The position numbers were made by a program, and so were the translations under genes. A stretch of 64,000 bases of DNA from Polynucleobacter sp. UK-Kesae-W10 (GTDB lineage: Bacteria; Pseudomonadota; Gammaproteobacteria; Burkholderiales; Burkholderiaceae), in NCBI RefSeq assembly GCF_018881575.1, contig NZ_JACVQB010000001.1, positions 110,986 through 174,985 of the forward strand, read 5' to 3'. A model generated the notes under the pieces. It ran no database searches. It had not been told where the DNA came from and saw nothing but the letters and a program-made list of their open reading frames with translations. Below, piece by piece: positions 18,743 to 29,067 of this stretch. The first letter of the stretch is position 1; every line of letters begins with the position of its first letter.

Positions 18743-19369
18743 ACGAATCTTGTCCTCAAGATAATCCATCACCGCAAGAGCTTTGGCCTTAGTGCCTGCA
18801 ATAGATGGTGAGGTGACATACTTGCCTTGCATCACAATTGTTGGGACACCATCAATACGATAGGCTTCAGTGAGCTGTCTTGCAGCTCTGGCCTTTGAGA
18901 CCACCGCAAAAGAACGGTAGGTTGCCAAAAAGGTATTGCGATCAACACCCTGCGATGCAACCCAATCCGCAATTTCTGTCTCGGTTAAGAGGTGCTTATT
19001 TTCCTTATGCATGGCATACATCACCTTTTCATTCAGAGCATCCCCTTTGCCCATTGCTTCAAGCGCGTAGTACAGCTGACTATGCGGCAGAAAGTCATCA
19101 CGAAAAGCTACAGGCACTCTACGAAAAACCACATCTTTTGGTTGACGCTTAACCCAAGCGCTTAATTCAGGCTCAAAGTCATAGCAATGTGGGCAGCCGT
19201 ACCAAAAGAACTCAATTACCTCAACCTTACCCTTAGTCTCTACTGGCTGTGGAACGGGCAGTACGCGGTAATCAAAACCCTCTTCAATTTTTTGACCTTG
19301 CGCGCAAGCAAGACTACTTAACAACACGAAGGTTAGTACAGTAAATGCTCTTTTGCTAAATGAAATCAT
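18725..19369 (-). CDS. dsbA: Periplasmic thiol:disulfide oxidoreductase DsbA
   Basis: 214 aa from the ATG at 19369. A signal peptide ends SSLACAQGQ. The thioredoxin-fold active site is FFWYGCPHCYDFEP with the DsbA-type CPHC, and the cis-proline loop is IDGVPTIVMQGK. It oxidises cysteines of exported proteins. A TTG at 19378 would add three residues (MNT) and is a possible alternative. The gene lies 11 bp after the SPOR-domain gene. Confidence 0.94.
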   Translation of the reverse strand: MISFSKRAFTVLTFVLLSSLACAQGQKIEEGFDYRVLPVPQPVETKGKVEVIEFFWYGCPHCYDFEPELSAWVKRQPKDVVFRRVPVAFRDDFLPHSQLYYALEAMGKGDALNEKVMYAMHKENKHLLTETEIADWVASQGVDRNTFLATYRSFAVVSKARAARQLTEAYRIDGVPTIVMQGKYVTSPSIAGTKAKALAVMDYLEDKIRKDKYR

Positions 19370-19380
19370 GGTGTTCAACT

Positions 19381-19995
19381 TTATTTGCTAGCTTTGATTA
19401 GCGTGGGCTTAATACCCATGCCACTTAATTTATCGCGGGCGGGATTGCTTTCCTCAACACTGTTGTAAGGACCAGAGCGGACGCGCCACAGTGTATTGCC
19501 ATCACTCGTGACTTCACTTAACTGTGTCTGAATACCCTGAATCGCTAACGCCGCTTTTTGTGCATCCGCATCAGCGCGTTTAGTAAATGCGCCTACCTGA
19601 AGAAAATAAATGGCCTCGCCCTTAGGGGCAGCTGTAGGCGCGACTTCGGCAGACTTCTTGCCATTCACTAGATCGCCAATGGGATCTGAGGATGGTGGTG
19701 TAGATGATTTGCCTTGCAGGGGCTTATTTAAATCCAACGGTTCAGCTGGAGCGGCAGCTTCGCCTTCCGCAGGAGTCGTCGGCTTAATCGTCAAAGGCAA
19801 ATTAGGTGCACGAACACCGGGTCTTTCTTGGGGGGTGTTTTTAGAAAGGTAGAAGGCAATTACAAAGGCAATGCCTAGACCCACGCCTAAACCGATCACA
19901 AATCCCAAGATCGTGCCGCCATATTGGGCATGATGCATTGGGATGTTTTTGTCCTGCTTCATGAAGCCAGTTTGTTGATTCGGTTTGCTCATCAT
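19381..19995 (-). CDS. SPOR-domain inner-membrane protein
   Basis: 204 aa. A short cytosolic tail is followed by one membrane helix at about residues 27-50 (GGTILGFVIGLGVGLGIAFVIAFYL). Then comes a Pro/Ala/Lys-rich periplasmic linker (about 55-125), and a C-terminal SPOR domain (YFLQVGAFTKRADADAQKAAL to PTLIKASK) that binds denuded peptidoglycan at the division site. This matches FtsN-like or DedD-like proteins; the common argS-SPOR-dsbA order in betaproteobacteria supports it. Two adjacent ATG codons make the start uncertain by one residue. Confidence 0.88.
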   Translation of the reverse strand: MMSKPNQQTGFMKQDKNIPMHHAQYGGTILGFVIGLGVGLGIAFVIAFYLSKNTPQERPGVRAPNLPLTIKPTTPAEGEAAAPAEPLDLNKPLQGKSSTPPSSDPIGDLVNGKKSAEVAPTAAPKGEAIYFLQVGAFTKRADADAQKAALAIQGIQTQLSEVTSDGNTLWRVRSGPYNSVEESNPARDKLSGMGIKPTLIKASK

Positions 19996-20030
19996 TTCCT
20001 CATCTTACATTTTCACTTCATACATTGCTA

Positions 20031-21758
20031 CTACATCTTAGCTGGAGCAGATACCCCTAAAACCTTTAATCCATTCTGGAGCACTTGGCGAGTAGCAGAT
20101 AGCAGGGCCAGACGAGCTAACTTTAATGCTGGATCATCCACTAAAACCCGATCTGCGTTGTAGAAAGTATGGAAGTCACCAGCCAAATCACGCAAATAAA
20201 ATGCGAGGGCATGTGGAGCTAACTCGGCTGCAGCATCTGTCAATACCTCAGGATACTCAGCCAAACGTCTTAATAAATGATCGGATGCCTTGCTTTGCAA
20301 TAGCGATAAATCAGCGTTTTCCAAATCAGCAACTTGGCCGCCCCACTGTTGCAAGATAGAGCTTATACGTGCATGTGCATATTGCACATAGAACACAGGA
20401 TTTTCATCGTTCTGCTGTAAAGCTAAATCAATATCAAAAACAAACTCAGTATCTGCTTTACGAGAAATCAAGAAGAAGCGCACGGCATCACGGCCACGTT
20501 GGAGTGCCAGCTCCCTTTCTGCAGGACTCATTTCTGGAGTCACGCCGCCAGACCACTCTACCAAATCACGCACTGTGACATAGGAGCCTGCACGTTTAGA
20601 AATTTTGACCTCTTCGCCATGACGCATGACAGTCACCATCTTATGCAGAACATACTCTGGGTAGGTCTTAGGAATATTCCATCCCCGCTTTTGGGCTACG
20701 CCCTGTAGGCCTGAGCGAACGCGGGCAATCGTACCGTGGTGATCACTGCCTTGTACATTAATGACCTTTTGAAAGCCACGATTCCATTTGCTGGTGTGAT
20801 AGGCCACATCAGGGACAAAATAGGTAAAGCTTCCATCTGATTTGCGCATGACGCGATCTTTATCGTCACCATCATCTGTACTCTTTAACCACAGCGCACC
20901 TTCAGCTTCATACGTTTTACCAATGCTTTGTAGATCTTGCACAATTTGAGCAACACTACCGTCGGTATATAGAGAAGACTCTAAGTAGTAACAATCAAAC
21001 TTCACGCCAAATGTTTTTAAATCAATGTCTTGCTCATTGCGCAGATAAGCAACAGCAAACTGACGAATGGCCTCTATTTCATCACGATACTGGTCAGAGT
21101 CTTTGAATGCTGATGCAATTTCAGCAATGTATTCACCGTTATAGGCCTGCTCTGGCCACTGAGCATCACCCGGCTTTAATCCATGAAGGCGTGCTTGAAC
21201 TGATAAAGCCAAGTTAGCGATTTGGACTCCAGCATCGTTGTAATAAAACTCACGATGCACCTGAATTCCTTGAGTGGCCAGCAGATTGGCCAGCGCATCA
21301 CCTAGCGCAGCCTGTCTACCATGACCGACATGTAATGGGCCGGTTGGGTTTGCAGATACAAACTCAATCATGGCGCTTGGCACTTCAGCGCTACCGGGAG
21401 GCAGCTCTCCGAAATGGGTACCAGCAGAGAGAATTTCGCTAACGACCGCTGTTTTAGCTGCGTTACTTAAACGGAAGTTAATAAATCCTGGGCCAGCGAT
21501 TTCACAGGATGCAATCAGATCCCGATAACCAGTCTGCCGTTCTAGGCGCTCTACTAAGGCCTGGGCCAATTCACGTGGATTTAGCTTCCAGGGCTTCGAT
21601 AGCTGCAAAGCAATATTGCAGGCCACGTCGCCATGATCTGCCGCCTTGGGGCGCTCCAAACGTGGACTTGGCGCCTCAGTGAAGCCCCGCTCTTGAGCTA
21701 AGCCCTGGAGGGCTCCGCTGAGCATTTCAATTAAACGATTTTTATTAGTCAGCAACAT
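20031..21758 (-). CDS. argS: Arginyl-tRNA synthetase
   Basis: 575 aa class I synthetase charging tRNA-Arg. The N-terminal Add-1 domain is followed by [19 protein letters not shown] containing the HxGH site and [18 protein letters not shown] as the KMSKS counterpart. [19 protein letters not shown] marks the anticodon domain, and the C-terminus [19 protein letters not shown] is typical. Divergent from the DUF1840 gene by 35 bp and upstream of the SPOR gene. Confidence 0.97.
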   Translation of the reverse strand: MLLTNKNRLIEMLSGALQGLAQERGFTEAPSPRLERPKAADHGDVACNIALQLSKPWKLNPRELAQALVERLERQTGYRDLIASCEIAGPGFINFRLSNAAKTAVVSEILSAGTHFGELPPGSAEVPSAMIEFVSANPTGPLHVGHGRQAALGDALANLLATQGIQVHREFYYNDAGVQIANLALSVQARLHGLKPGDAQWPEQAYNGEYIAEIASAFKDSDQYRDEIEAIRQFAVAYLRNEQDIDLKTFGVKFDCYYLESSLYTDGSVAQIVQDLQSIGKTYEAEGALWLKSTDDGDDKDRVMRKSDGSFTYFVPDVAYHTSKWNRGFQKVINVQGSDHHGTIARVRSGLQGVAQKRGWNIPKTYPEYVLHKMVTVMRHGEEVKISKRAGSYVTVRDLVEWSGGVTPEMSPAERELALQRGRDAVRFFLISRKADTEFVFDIDLALQQNDENPVFYVQYAHARISSILQQWGGQVADLENADLSLLQSKASDHLLRRLAEYPEVLTDAAAELAPHALAFYLRDLAGDFHTFYNADRVLVDDPALKLARLALLSATRQVLQNGLKVLGVSAPAKM

Positions 21759-21793
21759 AGATAAGTGAGTTTATCAGGTGGTAAGCTATCGAA

Positions 21794-22111
21794 ATGATCT
21801 ATCAATTCCGCTCAAAAGCCGGTCCAGATGTCATCATGCTGGCCGATCTGACCAAGCGCATCTTTGATATTTTAGGGAGGCCACTTGAGCCTAGGGGCAT
21901 TCTGACTGAAGAACAGTTGCCCGCCTTGATTACTGCCCTAGAAACTGCGATCTTGGCAGACCTCGAAGAGCGCTCCAAGGCGAAGACGGATGCAGAGGAT
22001 GCAAAAGAAACACCTAAACTCGCTGACCGCCTTGGACAAAGAGCCTACCCGTTTTTAGAGCTTATGAAACTGGCCAAAGCTAAAAATGAACCCGTAATGT
22101 GGGGCGTTTAA
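21794..22111 (+). CDS. DUF1840 protein
   Basis: 105 aa. [28 protein letters not shown] is the typical opening of this betaproteobacterial family, with a C-terminal [23 protein letters not shown]. No function is known. Its stop overlaps the stop of metH (second part) on the other strand by 4 bp (TTAA), so the two convergent transcripts must interleave. Confidence 0.85.
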   Translation: MIYQFRSKAGPDVIMLADLTKRIFDILGRPLEPRGILTEEQLPALITALETAILADLEERSKAKTDAEDAKETPKLADRLGQRAYPFLELMKLAKAKNEPVMWGV

Positions 22112-24858
22112 TCCAATAAGCTTGCTAGTTGACGGCGCACGTCCTCAACAGACTGGCCACGACGTTTTGCCAAGTCCTCAACCTGATCATCAGATAACTT
22201 GCCCACATTGAAGTAGCGCGCCTCAGGATGGGCCATATAAAAGCCACTCACACTTGAAGCTGGATTCATGGCCATAGACTCTGTCAAGGTCATACCAATA
22301 TCCTCAGAGCCGATCACCCTGAGTAAATCTTCTTTAACTTCATGTGCGGGGCAAGCAGGGTAACCAGGAGCAGGACGAATACCGCGGTACTCCTCGTTAA
22401 TCATTTGATCATTTGTCAATACTTCGTCGGTTGCATAGCCCCATAAATCGGTGCGAACACGATGGTGCATCAGCTCTGCAAATGCCTCAGCTAAGCGATC
22501 GGCCAACGCCTTCAACATAATCGCGCTGTAGTCATCATGCTTAGCTTGGAATTCTGCAACCTTCTTTTCAACGCCATGCCCTGTGGTCACCGCAAAGCAA
22601 CCCATGTAGTCAGCTACACCCGAATCCTTTGGCGCGACATAATCTGCCAAACAACGATTTGGCCTGCGAACACCATCTACCACTGGACGTTCTGATTGCT
22701 GACGTAGGTTATGCCAAACGAATAATGGGTGTTCACGCGCTTCATCGCTATATAAAACAATATCGTCACCAACGGTATTGGCAGGATAAAAAGCCACTAC
22801 TGCATCAGCCTGAAGCCATTGGCCCTTAACTAACTTATCCAGCATCGCCTGGGCGTCTGCGAACACTTTGCGCGCCTCAACACCAACCACTTCATCATCC
22901 AAAATTGCTGGGAACTTACCAGCTAAATCCCAAGTTTGGAAGAAAGGTGTCCAGTCGATATATTTTGCAATATCGCTCAGTGCAAAGTTCTTAAAGAGAC
23001 GACGGCCGATAAATTTTGGCTTCTCAGGCACGTAAGCAGCCCAATCAATCATTTCGCGGTTCTTGCGTGCAGCTTCTAAAGAAATTGTTGGAGTAGCTTT
23101 TTTATTTGCATGTTGCTCACGAATACGTACGTAATCATCACGCAAATCTTGAATGAATTTCTTAGCACTCTCATCTGACAACAGGCTAGATGCAACCGAG
23201 ACAGAACGAGATGCATCGGGAACGTACACCACTGGGCCATCGTAATGTGGGGCAATTTTGACTGCAGTGTGGACTCGCGAAGTAGTAGCACCGCCAATCA
23301 TCAATGGAATTTGACGCTCACGGAAATAATCATCACGTTGCATCTCCTGAGCAACGTAAGTCATCTCTTCGAGTGATGGCGTAATCAAACCAGATAATCC
23401 GACAATATCTGCCTTTTCTTCCTTGGCGCGTTTCAAAATCTCTGCACAAGGAACCATTACACCCATATTGGCAACTTCAAAGTTATTGCATTGCAAAACA
23501 ACGGTAACAATATTTTTCCCAATGTCGTGCACATCGCCCTTAACCGTGGCCATGACAATTTTGCCCTTAGCCTTGGCTTCACCGCCAGCAGCAATATGCT
23601 GGCGCTTTTCTTCTTCGATATAAGGGATGAGGATAGCAACTGCTTGCTTCATTACGCGCGCACTCTTGACTACTTGAGGCAAGAACATTTTTCCAGCACC
23701 AAATAAATCGCCGACGACATTCATACCATCCATCAATGGGCCTTCAATGACCTCGATTGGTCGGCCACCCGCACCCATAATTTCGGCACGTAGTTCTTCT
23801 GTATCGCCTTCAATAAATGTCGTAATGCCATGAACTAAGGCATGGGTCAAACGTTCACGCACGGGTGCATCACGCCAAACCAAGTTTTCTACTTGCTTGG
23901 TGCCATCGCCCTTAAATTGATCGGCGATTTCTAATAAACGCTCTGTGGGCGTTTTACCGTCTTTCTCTTTAAAGCGATTTAAAACAACATCTTCAACTCG
24001 CTCTCGCAACTCTGGATCTAAATCGGCATAAACACCTAACTGACCAGCATTCACAATACCCATATCCATACCAGCCTGAATGGCGTGGTACAGAAAGACA
24101 GTGTGAATTGCTTCACGAACACGCTCATTACCCCGGAAAGAAAAGCTGACATTGGATACGCCACCACTAACCTTAGCTCCCGGTAAATTCTCTTTTATCC
24201 AGCGAGTAGCATTAATGAAATCGACTGCGTAGTTATCGTGTTCTTCAATGCCGGTTGCGATCGCAAAAATATTGGGATCAAAAATAATGTCTTCTGCAGG
24301 AAAGCCGATTTCATTGACCAGAATCTCATAGCAACGCTGACAAATTTCAGTTTTACGCTGGAAGGTGTCGGCCTGACCAACTTCGTCAAACGCCATCACC
24401 ACACTCGCTGCTCCATAGCGACGAATGAGTTGAGCCTGCTTTCTGAAAGGCTCTTCGCCTTCTTTCAGAGAAATCGAATTCACGATAGGCTTACCTTGAA
24501 TACACTTCAAGCCTGCCTCAATGACACTCCACTTGGAGGAGTCAATCATGATAGGAACGCGCGCAATATCTGGCTCAGACGCAATGAGGTTTAAGAAGCG
24601 GGTCATTGCCGCCTCCGAATCCAACATGGCTTCATCCATATTGATATCAATAATCTGCGCGCCATTTTCAACCTGTTGACGCGCTACAGCAAGCGCCTCA
24701 TCAAACTGATTATTCAAAATCATGCGAGCAAATGCTTTCGAGCCCGTGACATTAGTGCGCTCACCGATGTTCACAAAGCCAACTGCGCCAGTCACATTAA
24801 ATGGCTCAAGACCAGAGAGCTTCATCGCGGGCATCACTTTTTTCTCTATCTTGCTCAT
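22108..24858 (-). CDS. metH: Cobalamin-dependent methionine synthase, part 2: folate-, B12- and activation domains
   Basis: 916 aa from the ATG at 24858; upstream in-frame residues overlap metH part 1 and are not family-like. Domains: pterin-binding methyl-THF domain ([18 protein letters not shown] to about 330). The B12 cap and B12-binding domain follow, with [12 protein letters not shown] holding the cobalt-ligand histidine. The SAM-dependent reactivation domain has [19 protein letters not shown]. It lacks the homocysteine domain, which is encoded by the preceding gene. The genes overlap by 4 bp (ATGA). Confidence 0.95.
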   Translation of the reverse strand: MSKIEKKVMPAMKLSGLEPFNVTGAVGFVNIGERTNVTGSKAFARMILNNQFDEALAVARQQVENGAQIIDINMDEAMLDSEAAMTRFLNLIASEPDIARVPIMIDSSKWSVIEAGLKCIQGKPIVNSISLKEGEEPFRKQAQLIRRYGAASVVMAFDEVGQADTFQRKTEICQRCYEILVNEIGFPAEDIIFDPNIFAIATGIEEHDNYAVDFINATRWIKENLPGAKVSGGVSNVSFSFRGNERVREAIHTVFLYHAIQAGMDMGIVNAGQLGVYADLDPELRERVEDVVLNRFKEKDGKTPTERLLEIADQFKGDGTKQVENLVWRDAPVRERLTHALVHGITTFIEGDTEELRAEIMGAGGRPIEVIEGPLMDGMNVVGDLFGAGKMFLPQVVKSARVMKQAVAILIPYIEEEKRQHIAAGGEAKAKGKIVMATVKGDVHDIGKNIVTVVLQCNNFEVANMGVMVPCAEILKRAKEEKADIVGLSGLITPSLEEMTYVAQEMQRDDYFRERQIPLMIGGATTSRVHTAVKIAPHYDGPVVYVPDASRSVSVASSLLSDESAKKFIQDLRDDYVRIREQHANKKATPTISLEAARKNREMIDWAAYVPEKPKFIGRRLFKNFALSDIAKYIDWTPFFQTWDLAGKFPAILDDEVVGVEARKVFADAQAMLDKLVKGQWLQADAVVAFYPANTVGDDIVLYSDEAREHPLFVWHNLRQQSERPVVDGVRRPNRCLADYVAPKDSGVADYMGCFAVTTGHGVEKKVAEFQAKHDDYSAIMLKALADRLAEAFAELMHHRVRTDLWGYATDEVLTNDQMINEEYRGIRPAPGYPACPAHEVKEDLLRVIGSEDIGMTLTESMAMNPASSVSGFYMAHPEARYFNVGKLSDDQVEDLAKRRGQSVEDVRRQLASLLD

Positions 24859-25919
24859 GCTGCAAGCTCCGAATTTTCGCGATAAAAAGCACGTGGCTTG
24901 CGCTGAGCAACTGCTTTTGCAATTGCACGAATATGGTCTGGCGTAGTGCCGCAGCAACCACCAACTAAATTGACCAAGCCGTCTTTGGCAAAGCCATCTA
25001 CCAGGCCCGATGTAATGTCTGGAGTCTCATCAAATCCAGTGTCACTCATTGGATTGGGGAGGCCAGCATTGGGGTAGCAAGAAACGGCGGTATCACAGAT
25101 ACGCGCCAACTCGGCAATATAAGGGCGCATTAAAGCGGCGCCCAAAGCACAATTTAAACCAAACGTTAGCGGCTTAATATGGCGTAAGCTATTCCAAAAT
25201 GCCTCAACCGTTTGGCCTGACAAAATACGGCCCGAGGCATCGGTGACCGTGCCTGAAATCATGACCGGCAAACGCTCACCAGTCTCTTCAAAAAATTCAT
25301 CGAGCGCAAATAATGCTGCCTTTGCATTCAAGGTATCAAAAATAGTTTCAACTAAAAATAAATCTACGCCGCCAGCAAACAATCCTTCAATCTGCTCACG
25401 ATAAGACGCACGCAACGCATCAAAAGTGACATTACGCGCACCGGGATCATTCACATCAGGAGAAATGCTAGCGGTCTTAGGAGTTGGCCCAATCGCACCA
25501 GCAGCAAAACGTGGCTTATCTGGCGTGCTGTATTTTTCACAAGCTGCGCGGGCTAACCTTGCCGATACCTCATTCATCTCGCGAGCTAAGCTAGCCATTT
25601 TGTAATCTTCTTGCGCTACTGACGTTGCACCAAAAGTATTGGTTTCGATAATGTCGGCGCCTGCATCTAAATACTGCTCATGAATCTTGGTGATGATGTG
25701 TGGCTGCGTTAGAACTAAAAGCTCGTTATTGCCTTTAATATCGCCCGGATGGTCGACAAAGCGGGTATTTGTTGGCAGGCCACGATAGTCGGCCTCTGTC
25801 AGCTTGTATTGCTGAATCATGGTACCCATAGCGCCATCCAATACAAGAATGCGCTTTTTTAACAACTCAGGGAGGGCCTGACCACGGGTGTAAGGCTGGG
25901 ATAAACCATTAAATTGCAT
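24855..25919 (-). CDS. metH: Cobalamin-dependent methionine synthase, part 1: homocysteine-binding domain
   Basis: 354 aa. It corresponds to the first module of E. coli Met[39 protein letters not shown], and the zinc ligands in GLNCALGA and [12 protein letters not shown]. It ends cleanly after a linker and hands over to part 2 with ATGA coupling. Both halves are intact, so this is a true gene split rather than a frameshift; split metH is known in Burkholderiales (from memory). No B12 riboswitch can fit in the 74-bp gap upstream. Confidence 0.93.
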   Translation of the reverse strand: MQFNGLSQPYTRGQALPELLKKRILVLDGAMGTMIQQYKLTEADYRGLPTNTRFVDHPGDIKGNNELLVLTQPHIITKIHEQYLDAGADIIETNTFGATSVAQEDYKMASLAREMNEVSARLARAACEKYSTPDKPRFAAGAIGPTPKTASISPDVNDPGARNVTFDALRASYREQIEGLFAGGVDLFLVETIFDTLNAKAALFALDEFFEETGERLPVMISGTVTDASGRILSGQTVEAFWNSLRHIKPLTFGLNCALGAALMRPYIAELARICDTAVSCYPNAGLPNPMSDTGFDETPDITSGLVDGFAKDGLVNLVGGCCGTTPDHIRAIAKAVAQRKPRAFYRENSELAA

Positions 25920-25993
25920 TGCTGAACCGGGATTAATCTCTAGAATCCCTTATTCTATTGGAAAAGCCACTTTTCATTTACCCCGGAGCCCTT

Positions 25994-26449
25994 ATGTTTG
26001 GAACCATTCCAGAATTCAATCAAAGCTTAGAGATGTTTAAAACTATGTGGGGACAAGGTGCTGCTGGGCAGGCTGGGCAATTCCCGTTTACTACAGATGC
26101 CTCTAAGGCCGCTGGTGGCTTTGGCGCCGCTTTCCCAGGCCTAGACATCGAAGAGCTTGAGAAACGCATCAAGGACCTGAAAAGCGTTGAGAACTGGCTA
26201 AATTTAAACCTTAATATCCTCAAATCCACCATTCAGGGCTTAGAAGTACAACATGCAACCATGATGGCCCTCAAGTCCTTCGGTGACGCAGTATCAGCAG
26301 CTGGCGCGGCAGCTAGCGCACCTCAGGAGCAAGCCAGCCCAAAAACAAGTAGCGTTAAAGCGAAGCCACGGAAAAGCGCAGCACGCCGTCCTCGCAAAGC
26401 CGGCGATCCAACTTTCCTCGACGAAGTAGGTAATTCAGATGAGCAATAG
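25994..26449 (+). CDS. phaM: PhaM-type PHA granule regulator
   Basis: 151 aa from the ATG at 25994. The N-terminal FGTIPEFNQSLEMFKTMW and middle FPGLDIEELEKRIKDLKSVENWLNLNLNILKSTIQGLEVQ match PhaM, which activates PHA synthase and ties granules to the nucleoid. A C-terminal Lys/Arg/Ala-rich tail (VKAKPRKSAARRPRK) is the expected DNA-binding part. No pha synthase gene is nearby. Its last 95 bp overlap the 3' end of the MBL hydrolase gene on the opposite strand. Confidence 0.87.
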   Translation: MFGTIPEFNQSLEMFKTMWGQGAAGQAGQFPFTTDASKAAGGFGAAFPGLDIEELEKRIKDLKSVENWLNLNLNILKSTIQGLEVQHATMMALKSFGDAVSAAGAAASAPQEQASPKTSSVKAKPRKSAARRPRKAGDPTFLDEVGNSDEQ

Positions 26450-27446
26450 CCTCACCCATGGCGAAAGTAAGTTGGTGAATATCTAATTCACGCTTAAACA
26501 AGACCGGCACTATCTCACGAGCAGTTGCCGGTTTTTTACATGCATTAAGGGCTTCTGCCAAGCGCTCATCATGATGCGCATTGAGTTGTGCAATACGAGG
26601 CTTCATCCCTGTAAAAGGCTTGCCATGTGAAGGTAGTACCAGTGTGTTGTCAGGTAAAGGTAAATATTTTTCGAGTGATTGCAAATATAAGCCCAATGGA
26701 TCTGCATCCGGATCTGCGTCATAGACACTCACATTGGTAGAGATGCGGGGCAACAACATATCCCCTGAAATTAATACGCCCAAATCTTTGCAATACAAAG
26801 ATGCATGTTCAGGCGCATGACCAAAACCCATGATGACAGTCCAGGCATACCCCCCAATAAAAATATTTTCGCCGTCCAAAATGCGACGATATTGACGAGG
26901 TACTCCTGGCACCATATTGCTGTAGTAGTTTGAGCGCGCCCGTATCTTTTCTAAATCTTCTGGCGCAGTAAGGCCATGTTTTTGAAAGTGGTCTGCAGAG
27001 CCTCCGCCACCAGCGCGTGCCCCGACAGCAGCGCCACCCTCTTTGCAACTTAACCATTGCGCCGTCAAATAATCTGTCATGGAAATCCACAGGGACACAT
27101 TCCATTTCTCACAAATCCATTGAGCTAAGCCCACATGGTCTGGATGCATATGGGTAACGATCACCCTCAATACGGGCAAGCCTTCCAGCTGACTCGCAAA
27201 TATCTGCTCCCAAGATGCTTTGGTCTCATCGTTTGCTATGCCGCAGTCGACAATAGTCCAACCGGCAACACCCTCTAACTCATCGCGCATTAACCAAAGA
27301 TTAATATGATCTAAGGCAAATGGAAGCCGCATTCGCAACCAACGCACGCCAGGCGCTACTTCGATAGTCTCGCCAATCTGCGGTAAGGTCTCGCCTAGGG
27401 GATAATGAATTGCGCTTTGGTCTGCAGCTTGATTTTGAGTGCTCAT
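26355..27446 (-). CDS. Metallo-beta-lactamase fold hydrolase
   Basis: 363 aa. The metal site is VTHMHPDHVGLAQW, with further ligands in FGHAPEHAS and ISGDMLLP, then LPSHGKPFTG. The C-terminal ~80 residues form a winged-helix-like tail (ATAREIVPVLF to LNYLLRRGKLDRR). That tail is typical of the MBL group close to hydroxyacylglutathione hydrolases and LACTB2, so the stop inside phaM is credible. Substrate unknown. Divergent from the DUF1289 gene. Confidence 0.85.
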   Translation of the reverse strand: MSTQNQAADQSAIHYPLGETLPQIGETIEVAPGVRWLRMRLPFALDHINLWLMRDELEGVAGWTIVDCGIANDETKASWEQIFASQLEGLPVLRVIVTHMHPDHVGLAQWICEKWNVSLWISMTDYLTAQWLSCKEGGAAVGARAGGGGSADHFQKHGLTAPEDLEKIRARSNYYSNMVPGVPRQYRRILDGENIFIGGYAWTVIMGFGHAPEHASLYCKDLGVLISGDMLLPRISTNVSVYDADPDADPLGLYLQSLEKYLPLPDNTLVLPSHGKPFTGMKPRIAQLNAHHDERLAEALNACKKPATAREIVPVLFKRELDIHQLTFAMGEAIAHLNYLLRRGKLDRRLCEDGVLRFSVASL

Positions 27447-27492
27447 GGTTTAAGTTTATATTGCGTTTATTTTGATTGCGACTAGGTTTACA

Positions 27493-27669
27493 TTGACTAC
27501 AGTTCCATCGCCCTGCATTAATTGGTGTGACATTAACCCTGAAAATGGTTATTGCCGGGGATGCTATCGCACGCTAAATGAAATTGCTGATTGGTCTGAG
27601 CTATCCAACATGGAGAAGCTTGAGATTTGGAAACTGCTAAAGACTCGCAAACCCCAAACTTGTCAGTAA
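27493..27669 (+). CDS. DUF1289 small cysteine-rich protein
   Basis: 58 aa if the TTG at 27493 is used; it has AGG placed 7-9 bp upstream. A TTG at 27472 would add seven residues but lacks a binding site. The motif PSPCINWCDINPENGYCRGCYRT has the four conserved cysteines of this family, followed by EIADWSELSNMEKLEIWKLL. Probably binds a metal or cluster; function not known. Confidence 0.8.
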   Translation: MTTVPSPCINWCDINPENGYCRGCYRTLNEIADWSELSNMEKLEIWKLLKTRKPQTCQ

Positions 27670-27689
27670 TACGTTTCAAACGAATTACT
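27665..27689. terminator. Near-perfect inverted repeat spanning both stops of DUF1289 and acuI
   Basis: 12-bp arms AGTAATACGTTT and AAACGAATTACT with one mismatch around a single central base (in practice a short loop). It covers the DUF1289 stop codon on the plus strand and the acuI stop codon on the minus strand, so it likely ends both transcripts. Confidence 0.5.
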
Positions 27690-28668
27690 TATTCACGTCA
27701 ACAATTAAACGACCGCGCACATTTCCCGCCATCAGCTCTTGGGCATACTTCAAAGACTCTTCCAAAGTAATTTCATGGGAGATTTCATCTAGGGTTTTTA
27801 AATCAACCAATTTACTCAGTTGTTCGTAAGCAGCAATCCGTTTTTCCCGAGGCACAGTAACGCTGTTGACGCCATATAAAGTCACGCCGCGCAAAATGAA
27901 TGGCGCAACACTCGATGGAAAGTCCATGCCTTGTGCAAGACCACACGCAGCAACGGCACCATTGCTCTTGGTTTGTGCGCACGCATTAGCAAGCGTGTGA
28001 CTACCAACACTATCTAGGACTGCAGCCCAGCGCTCTTTAGCGAGAGGCTTGCCGGGGGCTGATAGCGTAGCACGATCGATCACTTCGGCTGCACCCAGTT
28101 TCTTCAGGTAATCGGCTTCAGCCATACGTCCAGTACTCGCTACCACTGTAAAACCCAGCTTGCTCAGCAAGGTAATTGCAAAACTGCCAACACCACCTGC
28201 AGCACCAGTGACCAACACTTCGCCATCGCTTGGTTTAAGGCCATGCTTTTGCAAAGCCATGACACACAGCATGGCGGTATAGCCAGCCGTACCAATCGCT
28301 AAGGCCTGTTTAGCTGTAAAACCTGTTGGCAAGGGTATAAGCCAATCAGCCTTCACTCTAGCTTGTTGAGCTAGGCCACCCCAATGGCCCTCACCAACCC
28401 CCCAACCATTTAACAGAACCATGTCTCCAGCCTTAAAGTCTGGGCTTGAGCTCTCAATCACCTCACCCGCAAAATCAATGCCAGGAACCATTGGGAAGCT
28501 CCGAACTACAGGGCTTTTGCCTGTAATAGCCAAACCATCCTTGTAATTGAGGGTGGAATACAGCACCTTTACCCTGACATCACCCTCTGGAAGGCTTGCC
28601 TCATCGGCCTGACCTAATTCCGCGCGATAGCCCTGGTCGTCTTTATTGATCAAGATTGCTTTAAACAT
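27685..28668 (-). CDS. acuI: Acryloyl-CoA reductase-type quinone oxidoreductase (AcuI/YhdH)
   Basis: 327 aa from the ATG at 28668, preceded by GAGGAAGAG. Zinc-free medium-chain dehydrogenase. It contains YSTLNYKDGLAITGKSPVVRSFPMVPGIDFAG, the YhdH signature, and the NADPH fold VTGAAGGVGSFAITLLSKLGFTV. AcuI reduces acryloyl-CoA to propionyl-CoA, detoxifying acrylate from DMSP breakdown, and homologues occur widely without DMSP genes. No dmd or prp genes are adjacent. Confidence is high for family, moderate for substrate. Confidence 0.88.
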   Translation of the reverse strand: MFKAILINKDDQGYRAELGQADEASLPEGDVRVKVLYSTLNYKDGLAITGKSPVVRSFPMVPGIDFAGEVIESSSPDFKAGDMVLLNGWGVGEGHWGGLAQQARVKADWLIPLPTGFTAKQALAIGTAGYTAMLCVMALQKHGLKPSDGEVLVTGAAGGVGSFAITLLSKLGFTVVASTGRMAEADYLKKLGAAEVIDRATLSAPGKPLAKERWAAVLDSVGSHTLANACAQTKSNGAVAACGLAQGMDFPSSVAPFILRGVTLYGVNSVTVPREKRIAAYEQLSKLVDLKTLDEISHEITLEESLKYAQELMAGNVRGRLIVDVNK

Positions 28669-28762
28669 GTCTCTTCCTCTTTCTTCTAGGTGGGGGTATT
28701 TTCCCCGCAACAATTGCTTAATAGGTTTATCCTAACGAGCATTGTTGATTATGGAGGTTTCC

Positions 28763-29059
28763 ATGAAAAAAATTCTACTATTAACTGCAGCTTCTGGCTT
28801 ATTGCTCGCTGGCTGCTATTCGACCGAAGTAAACATGTCTATGGGCAATATGCGTTTGATTCGCTCCAGCGCAGCACCCCAAGATGTTATGGACTTTGCC
28901 ACCAAGACTTGTAAGAATGATTTTTACGAAGGTGCTAGCTTCCTATCGAAAGCAGGTACGGAATATCGCTTTAAATGCGTAAAAGCGGAAGAAAACGAAG
29001 TGTTGACTCCAATTCCTGGTACCTCAATCGATCCCACAGCAACACCTGCAGCAAAGTAA
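28763..29059 (+). CDS. Small lipoprotein of unknown function
   Basis: 98 aa. Start ATG at 28763 has GGAGG at proper distance. MKKILLLTAASGLLLAGCYS is a clear lipoprotein signal with the cysteine at residue 18. The rest is short with two further cysteines (TKTCKNDFYEG and YRFKCVKAEE) that may pair in the periplasm, and a Pro/Thr-rich tail. Not recognised as a named family. It is followed after 8 bp by the flavin reductase gene. Confidence 0.8.
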   Translation: MKKILLLTAASGLLLAGCYSTEVNMSMGNMRLIRSSAAPQDVMDFATKTCKNDFYEGASFLSKAGTEYRFKCVKAEENEVLTPIPGTSIDPTATPAAK

Positions 29060-29067
29060 GCAAGCCA

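Noticed and set aside
22108-25919. metH as a frameshifted pseudogene
   Set aside because: Both halves have complete motifs, their own starts and an ATGA overlap, which is an evolved gene split and not a random indel.
25920-25993. Cobalamin riboswitch upstream of metH
   Set aside because: Only 74 bp separate metH from phaM, too short for the ~200-nt element, and no B12-box is visible.
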